In this document: positions 34,630-41,966 of the stretch, one piece after another | How positions within the stretch are numbered: the stretch's first letter is position 1 | Layout of the letters: each line of letters begins with the position of its first letter | Assembly: GCF_025574465.1 (NCBI RefSeq) | Contig: NZ_JAOBPP010000021.1 | Location: forward strand, 744,001-808,000 | From: Kordiimonas aestuarii | GTDB taxonomy: Bacteria > Pseudomonadota > Alphaproteobacteria > Sphingomonadales > Kordiimonadaceae | Direction: 5' to 3' | DNA length: 64,000 nt | The notes under the pieces: generated by a model | The model's input: the letters and a program-made list of their open reading frames with translations, nothing else | The model's database searches: none | What the model was told of the DNA's origin: nothing | Program-made: the position numbers and the translations under genes

Positions 34630-35652
34630 ATGACGTTCATGCGGCTTTTTGGCAATGTGAAGACACAAAAAATAGTAGCATCTTTACTGATGATCTCGGT
34701 GCTCTCCTCCGCACCTGCCTATGCGTCGGACGCAACGGCAGGCGTGGTAGCCATGCTGAAGACAGCGTCCGTTGCAAATGACAAGGCCACATTCGACACC
34801 TTGCTGAAAACAGCGCTTGATACCTGGCCGAAAAACCGCATCCAGATTCTGAGATCGGCAAAAACCATTAGTGAAACCTGGATGAGCCAAGCTTATCTTG
34901 ACGAGCTGGTTGCTGCAAAAAAAGCAGAGGAAGCAGCGGAAGCAGCGTCTCGTGCCCGGGGGATCATGTATTACCTTGACCCGGAGCTTTGGCAGGGACA
35001 GGCGCAGCTTGGCGGAAGCAGCAGCTCAGGTGACACGGATGAGCAAGGTGTCTCTGCGGCGTTGAGTTTTGAGCGTGCTTTTGGTCCCAAGTGGAACCAC
35101 TCACTGAATCTCAAGTTTGATCTCGCGCGCTCTGAAGGTGCTACCACGCGGCAGCGCTTCGTGGGGCAGTATGAGGTGATGTGGAAGCCGTGGACGGATA
35201 TATTCCTTCTCAACTTCACCGAGCTCGAGCTGGATAAATTTTCCGGTTATGATTATCGGGTAGTGGAAAACCTGGCAGTGGGTACCGAGATTTTTCGCTC
35301 CGCCAACCAAAGCCTGCGTATTGAGGCGGGCCCTGGTATTCGGATCAGCGGTGTCGAGGAAACCCTGCAGGACGGCATGGTCGTGCCCGCGCACACTGAA
35401 AAAGAGTTCCTTGGCAGGGTCTCCAGTACTTATGAACTGAAGTTGACCGACAATCTGACATTCAAGGATCGGGCGTCTGCCATCTTTGGCGCGCAGTCAA
35501 CCACACTTGAGAACTGGGCGCAGTTCTCGGCACGGATCAATTCGCACATGCAGGCACGGGTATCGTTTGAGGTGAAATATGATTCACTTGCGCCAATTGG
35601 TACCGCCGCCTGGGATACCGCCACGCGGGCAACGCTGGTATATGACTTCTAG
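34630..35652 (+). CDS. DUF481-like outer-membrane beta-barrel protein
   Basis: A 340-residue protein with a signal peptide (MISVLSSAPAYA), a helical periplasmic segment (residues about 35-105), then alternating beta strands ending in Phe (ATLVYDF), as expected for an outer-membrane barrel. LSFERAFGPKWNHSLNLKFDL and YELKLTDNLTFKDRAS are like DUF481/YdiY proteins. Two in-frame ATGs (34630, 34639) share one AAGGA site. Its function is not known. Confidence 0.75.
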   Translation: MTFMRLFGNVKTQKIVASLLMISVLSSAPAYASDATAGVVAMLKTASVANDKATFDTLLKTALDTWPKNRIQILRSAKTISETWMSQAYLDELVAAKKAEEAAEAASRARGIMYYLDPELWQGQAQLGGSSSSGDTDEQGVSAALSFERAFGPKWNHSLNLKFDLARSEGATTRQRFVGQYEVMWKPWTDIFLLNFTELELDKFSGYDYRVVENLAVGTEIFRSANQSLRIEAGPGIRISGVEETLQDGMVVPAHTEKEFLGRVSSTYELKLTDNLTFKDRASAIFGAQSTTLENWAQFSARINSHMQARVSFEVKYDSLAPIGTAAWDTATRATLVYDF

Positions 35653-35682
35653 GGCGCTCCGGCGATCGCATGACCCATCATG

Positions 35683-35706
35683 AGCCCGCGTTTGGCGCGG
35701 GCTTTT
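35683..35706 (+). terminator. Intrinsic terminator after the outer-membrane protein gene
   Basis: AGCCCGCG and CGCGGGCT form the stem with a TTTGG loop, followed by TTTTT. It abuts the stop codon of yjbQ on the other strand. Confidence 0.88.
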
Positions 35707-36126
35707 TCATGCCCCCGCCAGATGGCAAACCACGTGCCGCTCCTGGGCGCTGGTGCGGTGTTCAAACACATAAACGCCCTGCCATGTCCCAAACACAGGC
35801 TGGCGGTTGAGCACCGGTATGGACAATGATACGTCGCTGAGTGCAGCCTTGATATGGGCGGGCATGTCATCCGGCCCCTCCGCGCTATGGCGATACAGGC
35901 CGCGCGTCATGGGCGCCATGCGGTCAAACGCATCGGCCAGGTCTTTCCGTACATCGGGGTCGGCATTTTCCTGCACGGCCAGCGAAGCGCTGGTGTGCCG
36001 GATAAAAAGCGTGAGCAAGCCTTCGGTAATGCCGCTGGATTGTACCCAGCCAGCCACCTCATGGGTAAATTCATAAAGGCCAATGCCTTTGGTTTCGACG
36101 CACAGTGTGGTTGTGGCTTGTCGCAT
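35707..36126 (-). CDS. yjbQ: YjbQ family protein (secondary thiamine-phosphate synthase-like)
   Basis: A 139-residue UPF0047/YjbQ protein. Typical stretches: FIRHTSASLAVQENADPDV, PDDMPAHIKAALSDVSLSIPV and GTWQGVYVFEHR. The family shows weak thiamine-phosphate synthase activity; the true role is uncertain. It lies 8 bases after hsp20 and is probably co-transcribed. Confidence 0.93.
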   Translation of the reverse strand: MRQATTTLCVETKGIGLYEFTHEVAGWVQSSGITEGLLTLFIRHTSASLAVQENADPDVRKDLADAFDRMAPMTRGLYRHSAEGPDDMPAHIKAALSDVSLSIPVLNRQPVFGTWQGVYVFEHRTSAQERHVVCHLAGA

Positions 36127-36134
36127 GCAGTCCT

Positions 36135-36542
36135 CTAGCGAATGGGTACAGTGCGTACCATTTCCTGCGCTTCGGGGCGCTCCAGATCGATATGCAGCAA
36201 GCCGTTTTCCATAAAGGCGTCTGAGACTTCCATCCCGTCGGCCAGCACAAATTTACGCACAAATTGCCGCGCCGCGATTCCCCGGTGCAGGTATGCTTTC
36301 TCGCCACTGTCTTCGCGCTGTTTGCCGCGGATGATCATTTGGCTGCCTTCAAGCGCGAGGTCGAGGTCTTCGCGCGTGAAGCCCGCGACCGCCAGGGAGA
36401 TGCGTATGGCGTTATCGCCAATATGTTCGATATTATAGGGCGGATAACCGTCCCCGGCGTTTTTGGCAACCTTGTCGAGGACATCCTCAAGTTGGTCGAA
36501 GCCGAGAAGAAACGGGCTGTTGAAAATAGACATGCGCGACAT
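36135..36542 (-). CDS. Small heat shock protein, Hsp20/IbpA family
   Basis: A 135-residue alpha-crystallin-domain chaperone that holds unfolding proteins. Domain signs: PPYNIEHIGDNAIRISLAVAG, IIRGKQ, YLHRGIAARQFVRKFVLADG and GLLHIDL. I chose ATG 36542, behind AAGGAGG (36548-36554); a second ATG three codons on is possible. The approximately 100-base leader is able to fold and carries a ROSE-like anti-Shine-Dalgarno, suggesting control by temperature. Confidence 0.93.
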   Translation of the reverse strand: MSRMSIFNSPFLLGFDQLEDVLDKVAKNAGDGYPPYNIEHIGDNAIRISLAVAGFTREDLDLALEGSQMIIRGKQREDSGEKAYLHRGIAARQFVRKFVLADGMEVSDAFMENGLLHIDLERPEAQEMVRTVPIR

Positions 36543-36640
36543 GGCGGCCTCCTTGAAAAAGCGAACCCACACCGCGAGGCCCCCGGATGGGCGACCAGAG
36601 CGGTGGTCGTGACGCGCTCATGCGTGAGCCGCCAACACTC
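36543..36640 (-). promoter_or_regulatory. Possible ROSE-like RNA thermometer in the hsp20 leader
   Basis: Read on the minus strand the leader has several small hairpins (CTCA/TGAG, GACCA/TGGTC) and ends TTCGCT-TTTTCA-AGGAGG, where UCGCU fits the UYGCU core that pairs with the ribosome site in ROSE elements of alphaproteobacterial small heat shock genes. Pairing was judged by eye only. Confidence 0.4.
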
Positions 36641-36643
36641 CAG

Positions 36644-36673
36644 AGTTTGGGAGTCTGCGGCACATACTTCAAG
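36644..36673 (-). promoter_or_regulatory. Possible heat-shock (sigma-32) promoter for hsp20
   Basis: CTTGAA (36668-36673) is followed after 16 bases by CCCAAACT (36644-36651), a partial match to the sigma-32 -35 and -10 elements. The -35 lies within a 13-base palindrome ATACTTSAAGTAT (36664-36676). Confidence 0.4.
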
Positions 36674-36691
36674 TATAATTCGTATGAACGC

Positions 36692-38038
36692 CTATTCCAT
36701 CACGCTGGCGGTGGTGACTGCGCTGCCTGAGGCGGGCTTCCTGGCACTGTCGGGCAGCCGTCCTTCGCTTTTCTCCGGCGGGCGTATCCAGCATTCAGTG
36801 CCGCGGGCCTTCAGCGCCTGACATAGCGTCCGCGCTGCGCCAAGGCTTTTAAGCGGACCCGCGTTCAGTCGGTAGTAGAAGCCTTTTGGTTTGCCCTCAG
36901 TGTTCCCGAAGTCCACTTCCGAACGCCGGGGCGGGATGTCAGTCAACAGATCCACATTGGCGCGGTAAAGGATAGTCCAGCCGCGCATCAGCGCCTTGGT
37001 TGTACGGTAAGCCCCGATCTGCAATGCCCAGCCATTAGGCTCCACAAGAGGCGGTATTTCTGTCAGCTCATAGTTCGCGACATCAATATCCGTTTTTGCC
37101 TCTTGTTTCACCGGCTCCTGCTTGACGGGTGCGGGGACTTTTGCCAGCACGGGCCGGGCGGCGATGCGTTTTGCTGCTTCCTCTGCATTCGGTTTTTCGG
37201 CCAACACAAGGTTGCCAGCCTCGGCGTTTGTCCAGTCTGGCTCCACGATGCCCGTTGTCAGCGCCTGCATGCGGCGGTCAACTGGCAGGCTGGTGAGCGA
37301 CCGATAAAAGGTAAAAGTTTCCCCCACGCTTGCTGGATCAAGATCCAGCCGCGCCATCTGATAGGCGTCGGTTTCCCGGCCCGCCAGCAGATATGCCATG
37401 GCGAGGTTCTGGCGGCCCTGTGCGGACACCTTGCCGTTGAGGGCAAGAGGCTCAAGGATGTTGACGGCGGCGGCGGCGTTTCCGGTCATGGCAAAAATAA
37501 GCGCGAGATTGGACAGGCTTCCCGGGTCGGCGGTGTGCCGGAAAGCGGCGATAGCGTCACCGGTGCGGCCAAGGGCTGCCAGTGTGATACCCCGTGCCGA
37601 TATGACACCTGGGTCCGAAGGCATGGTGGTGGCGGCGCTGTCGAATGCCAGAAGGGCGGTGTCGAACTTGCCAAGCGCGATACGGCTTTTGCCAAGGACG
37701 TACCAACCTTCGCCAGACAGCCCGGAACGCAGGGCGAGGCCTTCGAGGATATTTTCCGCCTCATCATATTTACCAAGCGCGGCAAGGCTGCGCGCAAGCC
37801 CCGTCGTCGCCGTTGGCGACCCTGTCGCCGTTGCCTGATGGCGATAAAGGGGAATGGCGGCGCTGTGGTCCCCCTTTGCGGCGAGGTCGTCGGCGATCAC
37901 AAGGATTCCGCCGGTTTGCGCGCCCGCGTTGACGGGGGTTGCAGCCTTGATGGCAGGTTCATTTTGCCCGTTGCAGGCGGCAATGCTGAGCATTGCACAG
38001 CCCAGGAGCAGCCGCCTGGCGGTGTTGGAAGTCTTCAT
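36692..38038 (-). CDS. Lipoprotein with TPR repeats and C-terminal SPOR domain
   Basis: A 448-residue protein with a lipobox (LSIAAC, Cys22), about seven TPR-like units (residues 45-250, for example YDEAENILEGLALRSGLSGE), a linker rich in Lys/Pro/Glu, and a SPOR domain (residues about 345-430, WALQIGAYRTTKALMRGW to CQALKARGTECWI). SPOR domains bind denuded peptidoglycan glycan strands, often at the division site. It is divergent from another SPOR-like protein gene. Function in cell-wall or division work is inferred from the domain. Confidence 0.82.
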   Translation of the reverse strand: MKTSNTARRLLLGCAMLSIAACNGQNEPAIKAATPVNAGAQTGGILVIADDLAAKGDHSAAIPLYRHQATATGSPTATTGLARSLAALGKYDEAENILEGLALRSGLSGEGWYVLGKSRIALGKFDTALLAFDSAATTMPSDPGVISARGITLAALGRTGDAIAAFRHTADPGSLSNLALIFAMTGNAAAAVNILEPLALNGKVSAQGRQNLAMAYLLAGRETDAYQMARLDLDPASVGETFTFYRSLTSLPVDRRMQALTTGIVEPDWTNAEAGNLVLAEKPNAEEAAKRIAARPVLAKVPAPVKQEPVKQEAKTDIDVANYELTEIPPLVEPNGWALQIGAYRTTKALMRGWTILYRANVDLLTDIPPRRSEVDFGNTEGKPKGFYYRLNAGPLKSLGAARTLCQALKARGTECWIRPPEKSEGRLPDSARKPASGSAVTTASVME

Positions 38039-38176
38039 AACTGTCTCGCTTTTCAGCGTGGGTTGCCTGATTTATCAAGCTGCAGCCTAGCGAAGACACA
38101 TGAAAGAAGCTTTAATTGACCTTCCGGCTTTTAGCTGTAATTTCAGTAAAGTTGCTTAAAATTTGAGGCTTCGGCC

Positions 38177-39196
38177 ATGATTGATGTGTTCCATAAAACA
38201 GTGATGCTGCCTCTGTTGGCGGCATTGATGGCAGTTCCCGTTGCTGCGCAACAGGAAGACGAGGAAGAAATTCCCGAACGCACCCCCACGGTTTTTAGTG
38301 GCCCAACCATGGCAGATTCAGAGATCGAAGACGCGCTTGCGCTGGTCCGGGAGGGCAATGTTGAGGCCGGAGCTGAGACCTTGAGGCGATTGGGGGAGCT
38401 GGGGAACCCGGACGCGTTTTTCCACCTTGCTGAAATCAACCGGCTCGGGGCAGGCAAGGAGTCATCGGAAGATGTAGCGCTTATGTATTACCGTTTTGCT
38501 GCCCGTCTGGGCCATCGCCGCGCCGCGCTTAGCCTTGCGAACATCCTGTTTTTTGAAGGCCAGGATACCGAGGCGGAATACAAGGAGGCCATGGAGATCT
38601 GGCAGAAATATGCCCTGAGGGGGGAGCCTGAGGCGATGTATTTGCTGGGCATGGTGTACTGGAACGGGGAAGGCGGCGTGCTGCCTGACCCGGTTCGTGG
38701 GTACGGCCTTGTGACAAAAGCGACCCAGTTTGAGTATGCACCCGCCATCGAGGCAGAACCCGCAATGCGGGAGCAGCTAAGCCTTGATGCCCGCGCCAAG
38801 GCGGCCGCTTTCGCAGACAATATGGCGCTCGAAGGTTTTGACGACACACCACTTGCCCTTGAGTTGGTGACTGACGACGCGGACACCATTATCAAGGGGT
38901 ATGAAGAAGCCAAGGGCAAACAAGAGAAACCGGAAAACTGGGATGACGTATGGCATCTTGAGGTTGGCTTTGCCATGAGCCAGGAGGAGATCAAGAAACT
39001 GCAGGCCAAAATTATCGCCGACCCGAAGGCAGACGTGAAAGATATGTTTTCGGAAGTGATTGAGAATACGAATCGGGAAGGCTTGTATCGACTTGTCTTT
39101 GGCCCTGTTGGGAGCATGCAGGACGCTGTCCGACACTGTGTCGCGCTCAAACGGGTTGGGCATGACTGTTTTGCCAAACCCCCGCGCGAGGAATAA
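38177..39196 (+). CDS. Secreted Sel1-repeat protein with SPOR-like C terminus
   Basis: A 339-residue periplasmic protein: signal peptide (LPLLAALMAVPVAAQ), an acidic linker, Sel1/TPR-like repeats (residues about 50-200, such as GNPDAFFHLAEINRLGAG and GEPEAMYLLGMVYWNGEG) and a C-terminal segment YRLVFGPVGSMQDAVRHC... ending in HDCFAKPP that looks like the second half of a SPOR domain. The two cysteines have the same spacing as in the divergent TPR-SPOR lipoprotein. GAGG lies 8 bases before the ATG. Confidence 0.78.
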   Translation: MIDVFHKTVMLPLLAALMAVPVAAQQEDEEEIPERTPTVFSGPTMADSEIEDALALVREGNVEAGAETLRRLGELGNPDAFFHLAEINRLGAGKESSEDVALMYYRFAARLGHRRAALSLANILFFEGQDTEAEYKEAMEIWQKYALRGEPEAMYLLGMVYWNGEGGVLPDPVRGYGLVTKATQFEYAPAIEAEPAMREQLSLDARAKAAAFADNMALEGFDDTPLALELVTDDADTIIKGYEEAKGKQEKPENWDDVWHLEVGFAMSQEEIKKLQAKIIADPKADVKDMFSEVIENTNREGLYRLVFGPVGSMQDAVRHCVALKRVGHDCFAKPPREE

Positions 39197-39201
39197 CAGG
39201 T

Positions 39202-39552
39202 TTAGTGGCGCGGCTCGCCAGCGGCGGACTTGACAGCTTCTTCTTCCAGCATCTTGACAACAGCGTCCTCCATCAATGATTGCTGGCTCACCCCTCTTTG
39301 TTTTGCAAGCGCCCTGAGCGCCCGGTGCTTTTCTCTCGCCAGCCTGAGGGTCTTCTGCTGTCGTTCGGGTTTATTCGCAGTATTAGCGGGAAGCGCTGTG
39401 ACGGGCTTTGGCGGCGGTGTCGGGGCGGTTTTAGCCGGCACGAGAAACAGCTCACCGTTTCGTTTGCCTGTGGTTTTGTGCCTTCCGCCATGGGGGGTGC
39501 GTTCTGGTCTGCTGCGTGTCAGTAGTGATGCGCTGAGCGATGCCATGCTCAT
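39202..39552 (-). CDS. Ribbon-helix-helix-type DNA-binding protein, ParA partner
   Basis: A 116-residue basic protein. The N-terminal half is Pro/Thr-rich and probably disordered; the C-terminal half LRLAREKHRALRALAKQRGV-SQQSLMEDAVVKMLEEE fits a ribbon-helix-helix. It lies 14 bases behind the parA-like gene in the same direction, as CopG/ParG-type centromere proteins do. I chose ATG 39552, after AAAGGGAAAA; a second ATG two codons on is possible. Confidence 0.7.
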   Translation of the reverse strand: MSMASLSASLLTRSRPERTPHGGRHKTTGKRNGELFLVPAKTAPTPPPKPVTALPANTANKPERQQKTLRLAREKHRALRALAKQRGVSQQSLMEDAVVKMLEEEAVKSAAGEPRH

Positions 39553-39566
39553 TATTTTCCCTTTCC

Positions 39567-40274
39567 TCAGAACTGTTGATGGCTTGCGGCAACAGTACGG
39601 GTGCCGAACGCACCGCGCTGCAGCGGTGCGGCCTTGAAGCTCGCTTTTACCGGCAGGCGCTTGATGCGGTCGTCTATATAGGCCCATAGCGCATCAACCT
39701 CTTCCGCTGACCTGCCGCCCGCGGCCGCTTCCATCACGGTGCGCCCGTCAATCATGCTAGCGGCAAAGTCTTGCCGGTTATGAATGATGGTTGGAGCGAC
39801 GGTGCCGTGTTGGGACAAGGCAATCGCGGCTTCACCTGTGAGCCGCGCCCGCGCTGTTGCGCCGTTGACAACAAATACCAGCGGTTTTTCCGCCCGTTCA
39901 ACAAGATCCACAGTGGCGCCCGCGGCACGTAGATCATGCGGGCTTGGCCGTGTCGGGATGATGACAAGGTCTGATTTTTGGATCACTGCCTGTATAGAGC
40001 GGGTAATGGCGGGTGGCGTGTCGATAAATACCAACTTGATGCCACGTTCCTTGAGCATCAGCAGGTCCTGTGCCAAGGCACCAATATTCACGCGGGCAAA
40101 GGAAGGCCCGCCTTGCTGGCGTTCTGCCCACCAGTCGGACAAGCTGCCCTGCGGGTCTGTATCAATAAGCGCGACGGGGCCTGCGCCGGCGAGTTCTGCA
40201 GCCACACCAAGGTGGCCCGTAAGGGTGGTTTTGCCTGACCCCCCCTTTTGTGACGTGACGGCGATAATGCGCAT
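39567..40274 (-). CDS. ParA family partitioning ATPase
   Basis: A 235-residue deviant-Walker ATPase: SQKGGSGKTTLTGHLG (with the signature first Lys), LIDTDPQGSLSDWW, and VFIDTPPAI. It lacks an N-terminal HTH, so it is the short type that relies on its partner for DNA binding. With the adjacent ribbon-helix-helix gene it forms a cassette like plasmid parFG; on a chromosome such pairs can be plasmid relics or can position a cargo. No replication gene is nearby. Confidence 0.9.
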   Translation of the reverse strand: MRIIAVTSQKGGSGKTTLTGHLGVAAELAGAGPVALIDTDPQGSLSDWWAERQQGGPSFARVNIGALAQDLLMLKERGIKLVFIDTPPAITRSIQAVIQKSDLVIIPTRPSPHDLRAAGATVDLVERAEKPLVFVVNGATARARLTGEAAIALSQHGTVAPTIIHNRQDFAASMIDGRTVMEAAAGGRSAEEVDALWAYIDDRIKRLPVKASFKAAPLQRGAFGTRTVAASHQQF

Positions 40275-40658
40275 CTCTTGTCTCCAAATTGCCTGATCGG
40301 GAGTATTTCAGCACCCAAAGTGGCACAGCAGGCGTAAAAACCCCCTTAAGGAGTGCGGAGACTTTTCCTCTAATGATATGATAATATTGAATAAAATTTA
40401 ATCGCATTCGATATTTCGCTTCCATCTGACAATGTCTGGGCGATTTTCTTGGTGCCGGGAGGCGAGTGTTCAGGCGCTATTTCAAAGGCTACCGGCCATA
40501 TTTTGCGCGGAGGTCAAGTTTTCGTGCGTGAAAGCAAAGCCATAATGAGTTTTGAACCTTTCTGATAGGTTGATATTCCGCTATGGCTGTTGTCGGAGGG
40601 GCTGGCCAAGTGCAATTGCGCTCTTGCCACGCTTGTTTTGACCGAAGGGAAGGTCTCT
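40275..40658. other. Intergenic region between parA and the MFS gene
   Basis: A divergent 384-base gap. The part next to parA holds an AT-rich stretch (about 40370-40420) that may serve as promoter or partition site. The part next to the MFS gene holds one copy of the 15-bp operator-like palindrome. An alternative TTG start for the MFS frame occurs at 40590. No other gene is evident. Confidence 0.6.
40556..40570. promoter_or_regulatory. Operator-like palindrome, copy 1 (before the MFS gene)
   Basis: ACCTTTCTGATAGGT, a 15-bp imperfect palindrome with one mismatch to ACCTATCTGATAGGT. It lies in the spacer of a possible promoter (TTGAAC 40552-40557, TATTCC 40574-40579), about 90 bases before the MFS start. 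Confidence 0.75.
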
Positions 40659-41936
40659 ATGTTACATCAGTCCGCGTTTTCAGCGGCAGAAACAGCGGTC
40701 GTCCGGAAAGCCGCACGACATCTCATACCGTTTATGGCGTTGCTGTATTTTGTGTCCTTCCTGGACCGGGTAAATATTGGCTATGCGGCGCTCACCATGA
40801 ATGCCGATATAGGCCTTTCAGCCAGTGCGTTTGGCTTCGGTGCCGGCATCTTTTTCATTGGTTATTTCCTTTTCGAGGTGCCAAGCAACCTGATCCTCAA
40901 GCGTGTCGGCGCGCGGCGCTGGATCGCCCGCATCATGCTCAGTTGGGGCATCCTGTCGGCCGCTACGGCATTTGTCGAGGGTCCTGTCAGCTTCTGGATC
41001 ATCCGGTTCCTCCTCGGTGTCGCCGAGGCGGGGTTTTTTCCCGGTATGATCTACTATCTCACCTATTGGTTCCCTTCCGCCGTACGCGGGCGGGTGATCG
41101 GCGGTTTCCTGATCGCGGTCCCGCTTTCGAGCGTGCTGGGCGCACCGGTTTCGACATGGCTGCTGGAAACACCGATGTTTGGTTTCGCGGGCTGGCAAAC
41201 CATGTTCCTGCTGGAAGGTGTCCCGGCGGCACTGTTGGGTGTCGTTGTGCTGTTTGTGTTGCCGGACCGTCCAATGACAGCTTCGTGGCTGAGCGACAGT
41301 GAAAAAACCACCCTTGAGGGGCTGCTTGATAAAGACCGTGGACCATCGCAGCATACCTCATTGAAAGCTGGCCTGCTCAGCCTGAACGTCTGGCGTTTCT
41401 CCTTGATATATTTTGGTCTTGTTGTCGGCCTTTACGGTTTCAGTTTCTGGTCTCCCCAGATCATCAAGGCGCTTGGCAATCTCAGCAATATAGAGGTTGG
41501 TATTGTCTCCATTGTGCCCTACGCGCTGGCCGCTGTTGCGCTGTACTGGTGGGGCAACCGGTCCGACCAGGGTGGCGACCGCGTCCTGCATCTGGCAATG
41601 CCTGCGTTTCTCGCGGCTGTGGCTTTTGCCATAAGTATTTTTGTCGCAGACCCAATGCTGAATTTTATCGCGCTGACAGTGGGTGCGGTTGGTATTTATG
41701 CCAGTTTGCCTGTCTTCTGGACGCTGCCCACACAGGCTCTGAGCGGCACAGCGGCGGCAGGGGGCATTGCGCTCATTAATTCCATTGGCAATCTGGGAGG
41801 TTATGCGGGGCCGGTGGTCATCGGTTCGTTGCTGGACAGTACTGGTGGTTTTGCTGGTGGCATGCTGGCGCTGGCGGCCGCTATGCTCGCCGCCGGGCTT
41901 CTGGCCCTGTCAGTCAAATGGCGGAATGCCGGTTGA
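40659..41936 (+). CDS. MFS transporter, anion:cation symporter (ACS) family
   Basis: A 425-residue inner-membrane transporter with 12 predicted membrane segments. SFLDRVNIGYAALTMN is the ACS-family signature (phthalate, glucarate, 4-hydroxyphenylacetate permease type), followed by FEVPSNLILKRVGARRW. These import organic acid anions. I chose ATG 40659 with GGAAGG upstream. It leads the operon with the tannase-family gene (gap 30 bases) and probably imports an acid released by that hydrolase, which is inference. Confidence 0.9.
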   Translation: MLHQSAFSAAETAVVRKAARHLIPFMALLYFVSFLDRVNIGYAALTMNADIGLSASAFGFGAGIFFIGYFLFEVPSNLILKRVGARRWIARIMLSWGILSAATAFVEGPVSFWIIRFLLGVAEAGFFPGMIYYLTYWFPSAVRGRVIGGFLIAVPLSSVLGAPVSTWLLETPMFGFAGWQTMFLLEGVPAALLGVVVLFVLPDRPMTASWLSDSEKTTLEGLLDKDRGPSQHTSLKAGLLSLNVWRFSLIYFGLVVGLYGFSFWSPQIIKALGNLSNIEVGIVSIVPYALAAVALYWWGNRSDQGGDRVLHLAMPAFLAAVAFAISIFVADPMLNFIALTVGAVGIYASLPVFWTLPTQALSGTAAAGGIALINSIGNLGGYAGPVVIGSLLDSTGGFAGGMLALAAAMLAAGLLALSVKWRNAG

Positions 41937-41966
41937 AGCCGGGGATGGACAAAGGAGGGCATCACA

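Noticed and set aside
40583..41302. A 239-residue plus-strand frame overlapping the MFS gene
   Set aside because: Same strand but wrong frame; the MFS frame carries the ACS signature and membrane segments, while this one is Arg/Cys-rich.
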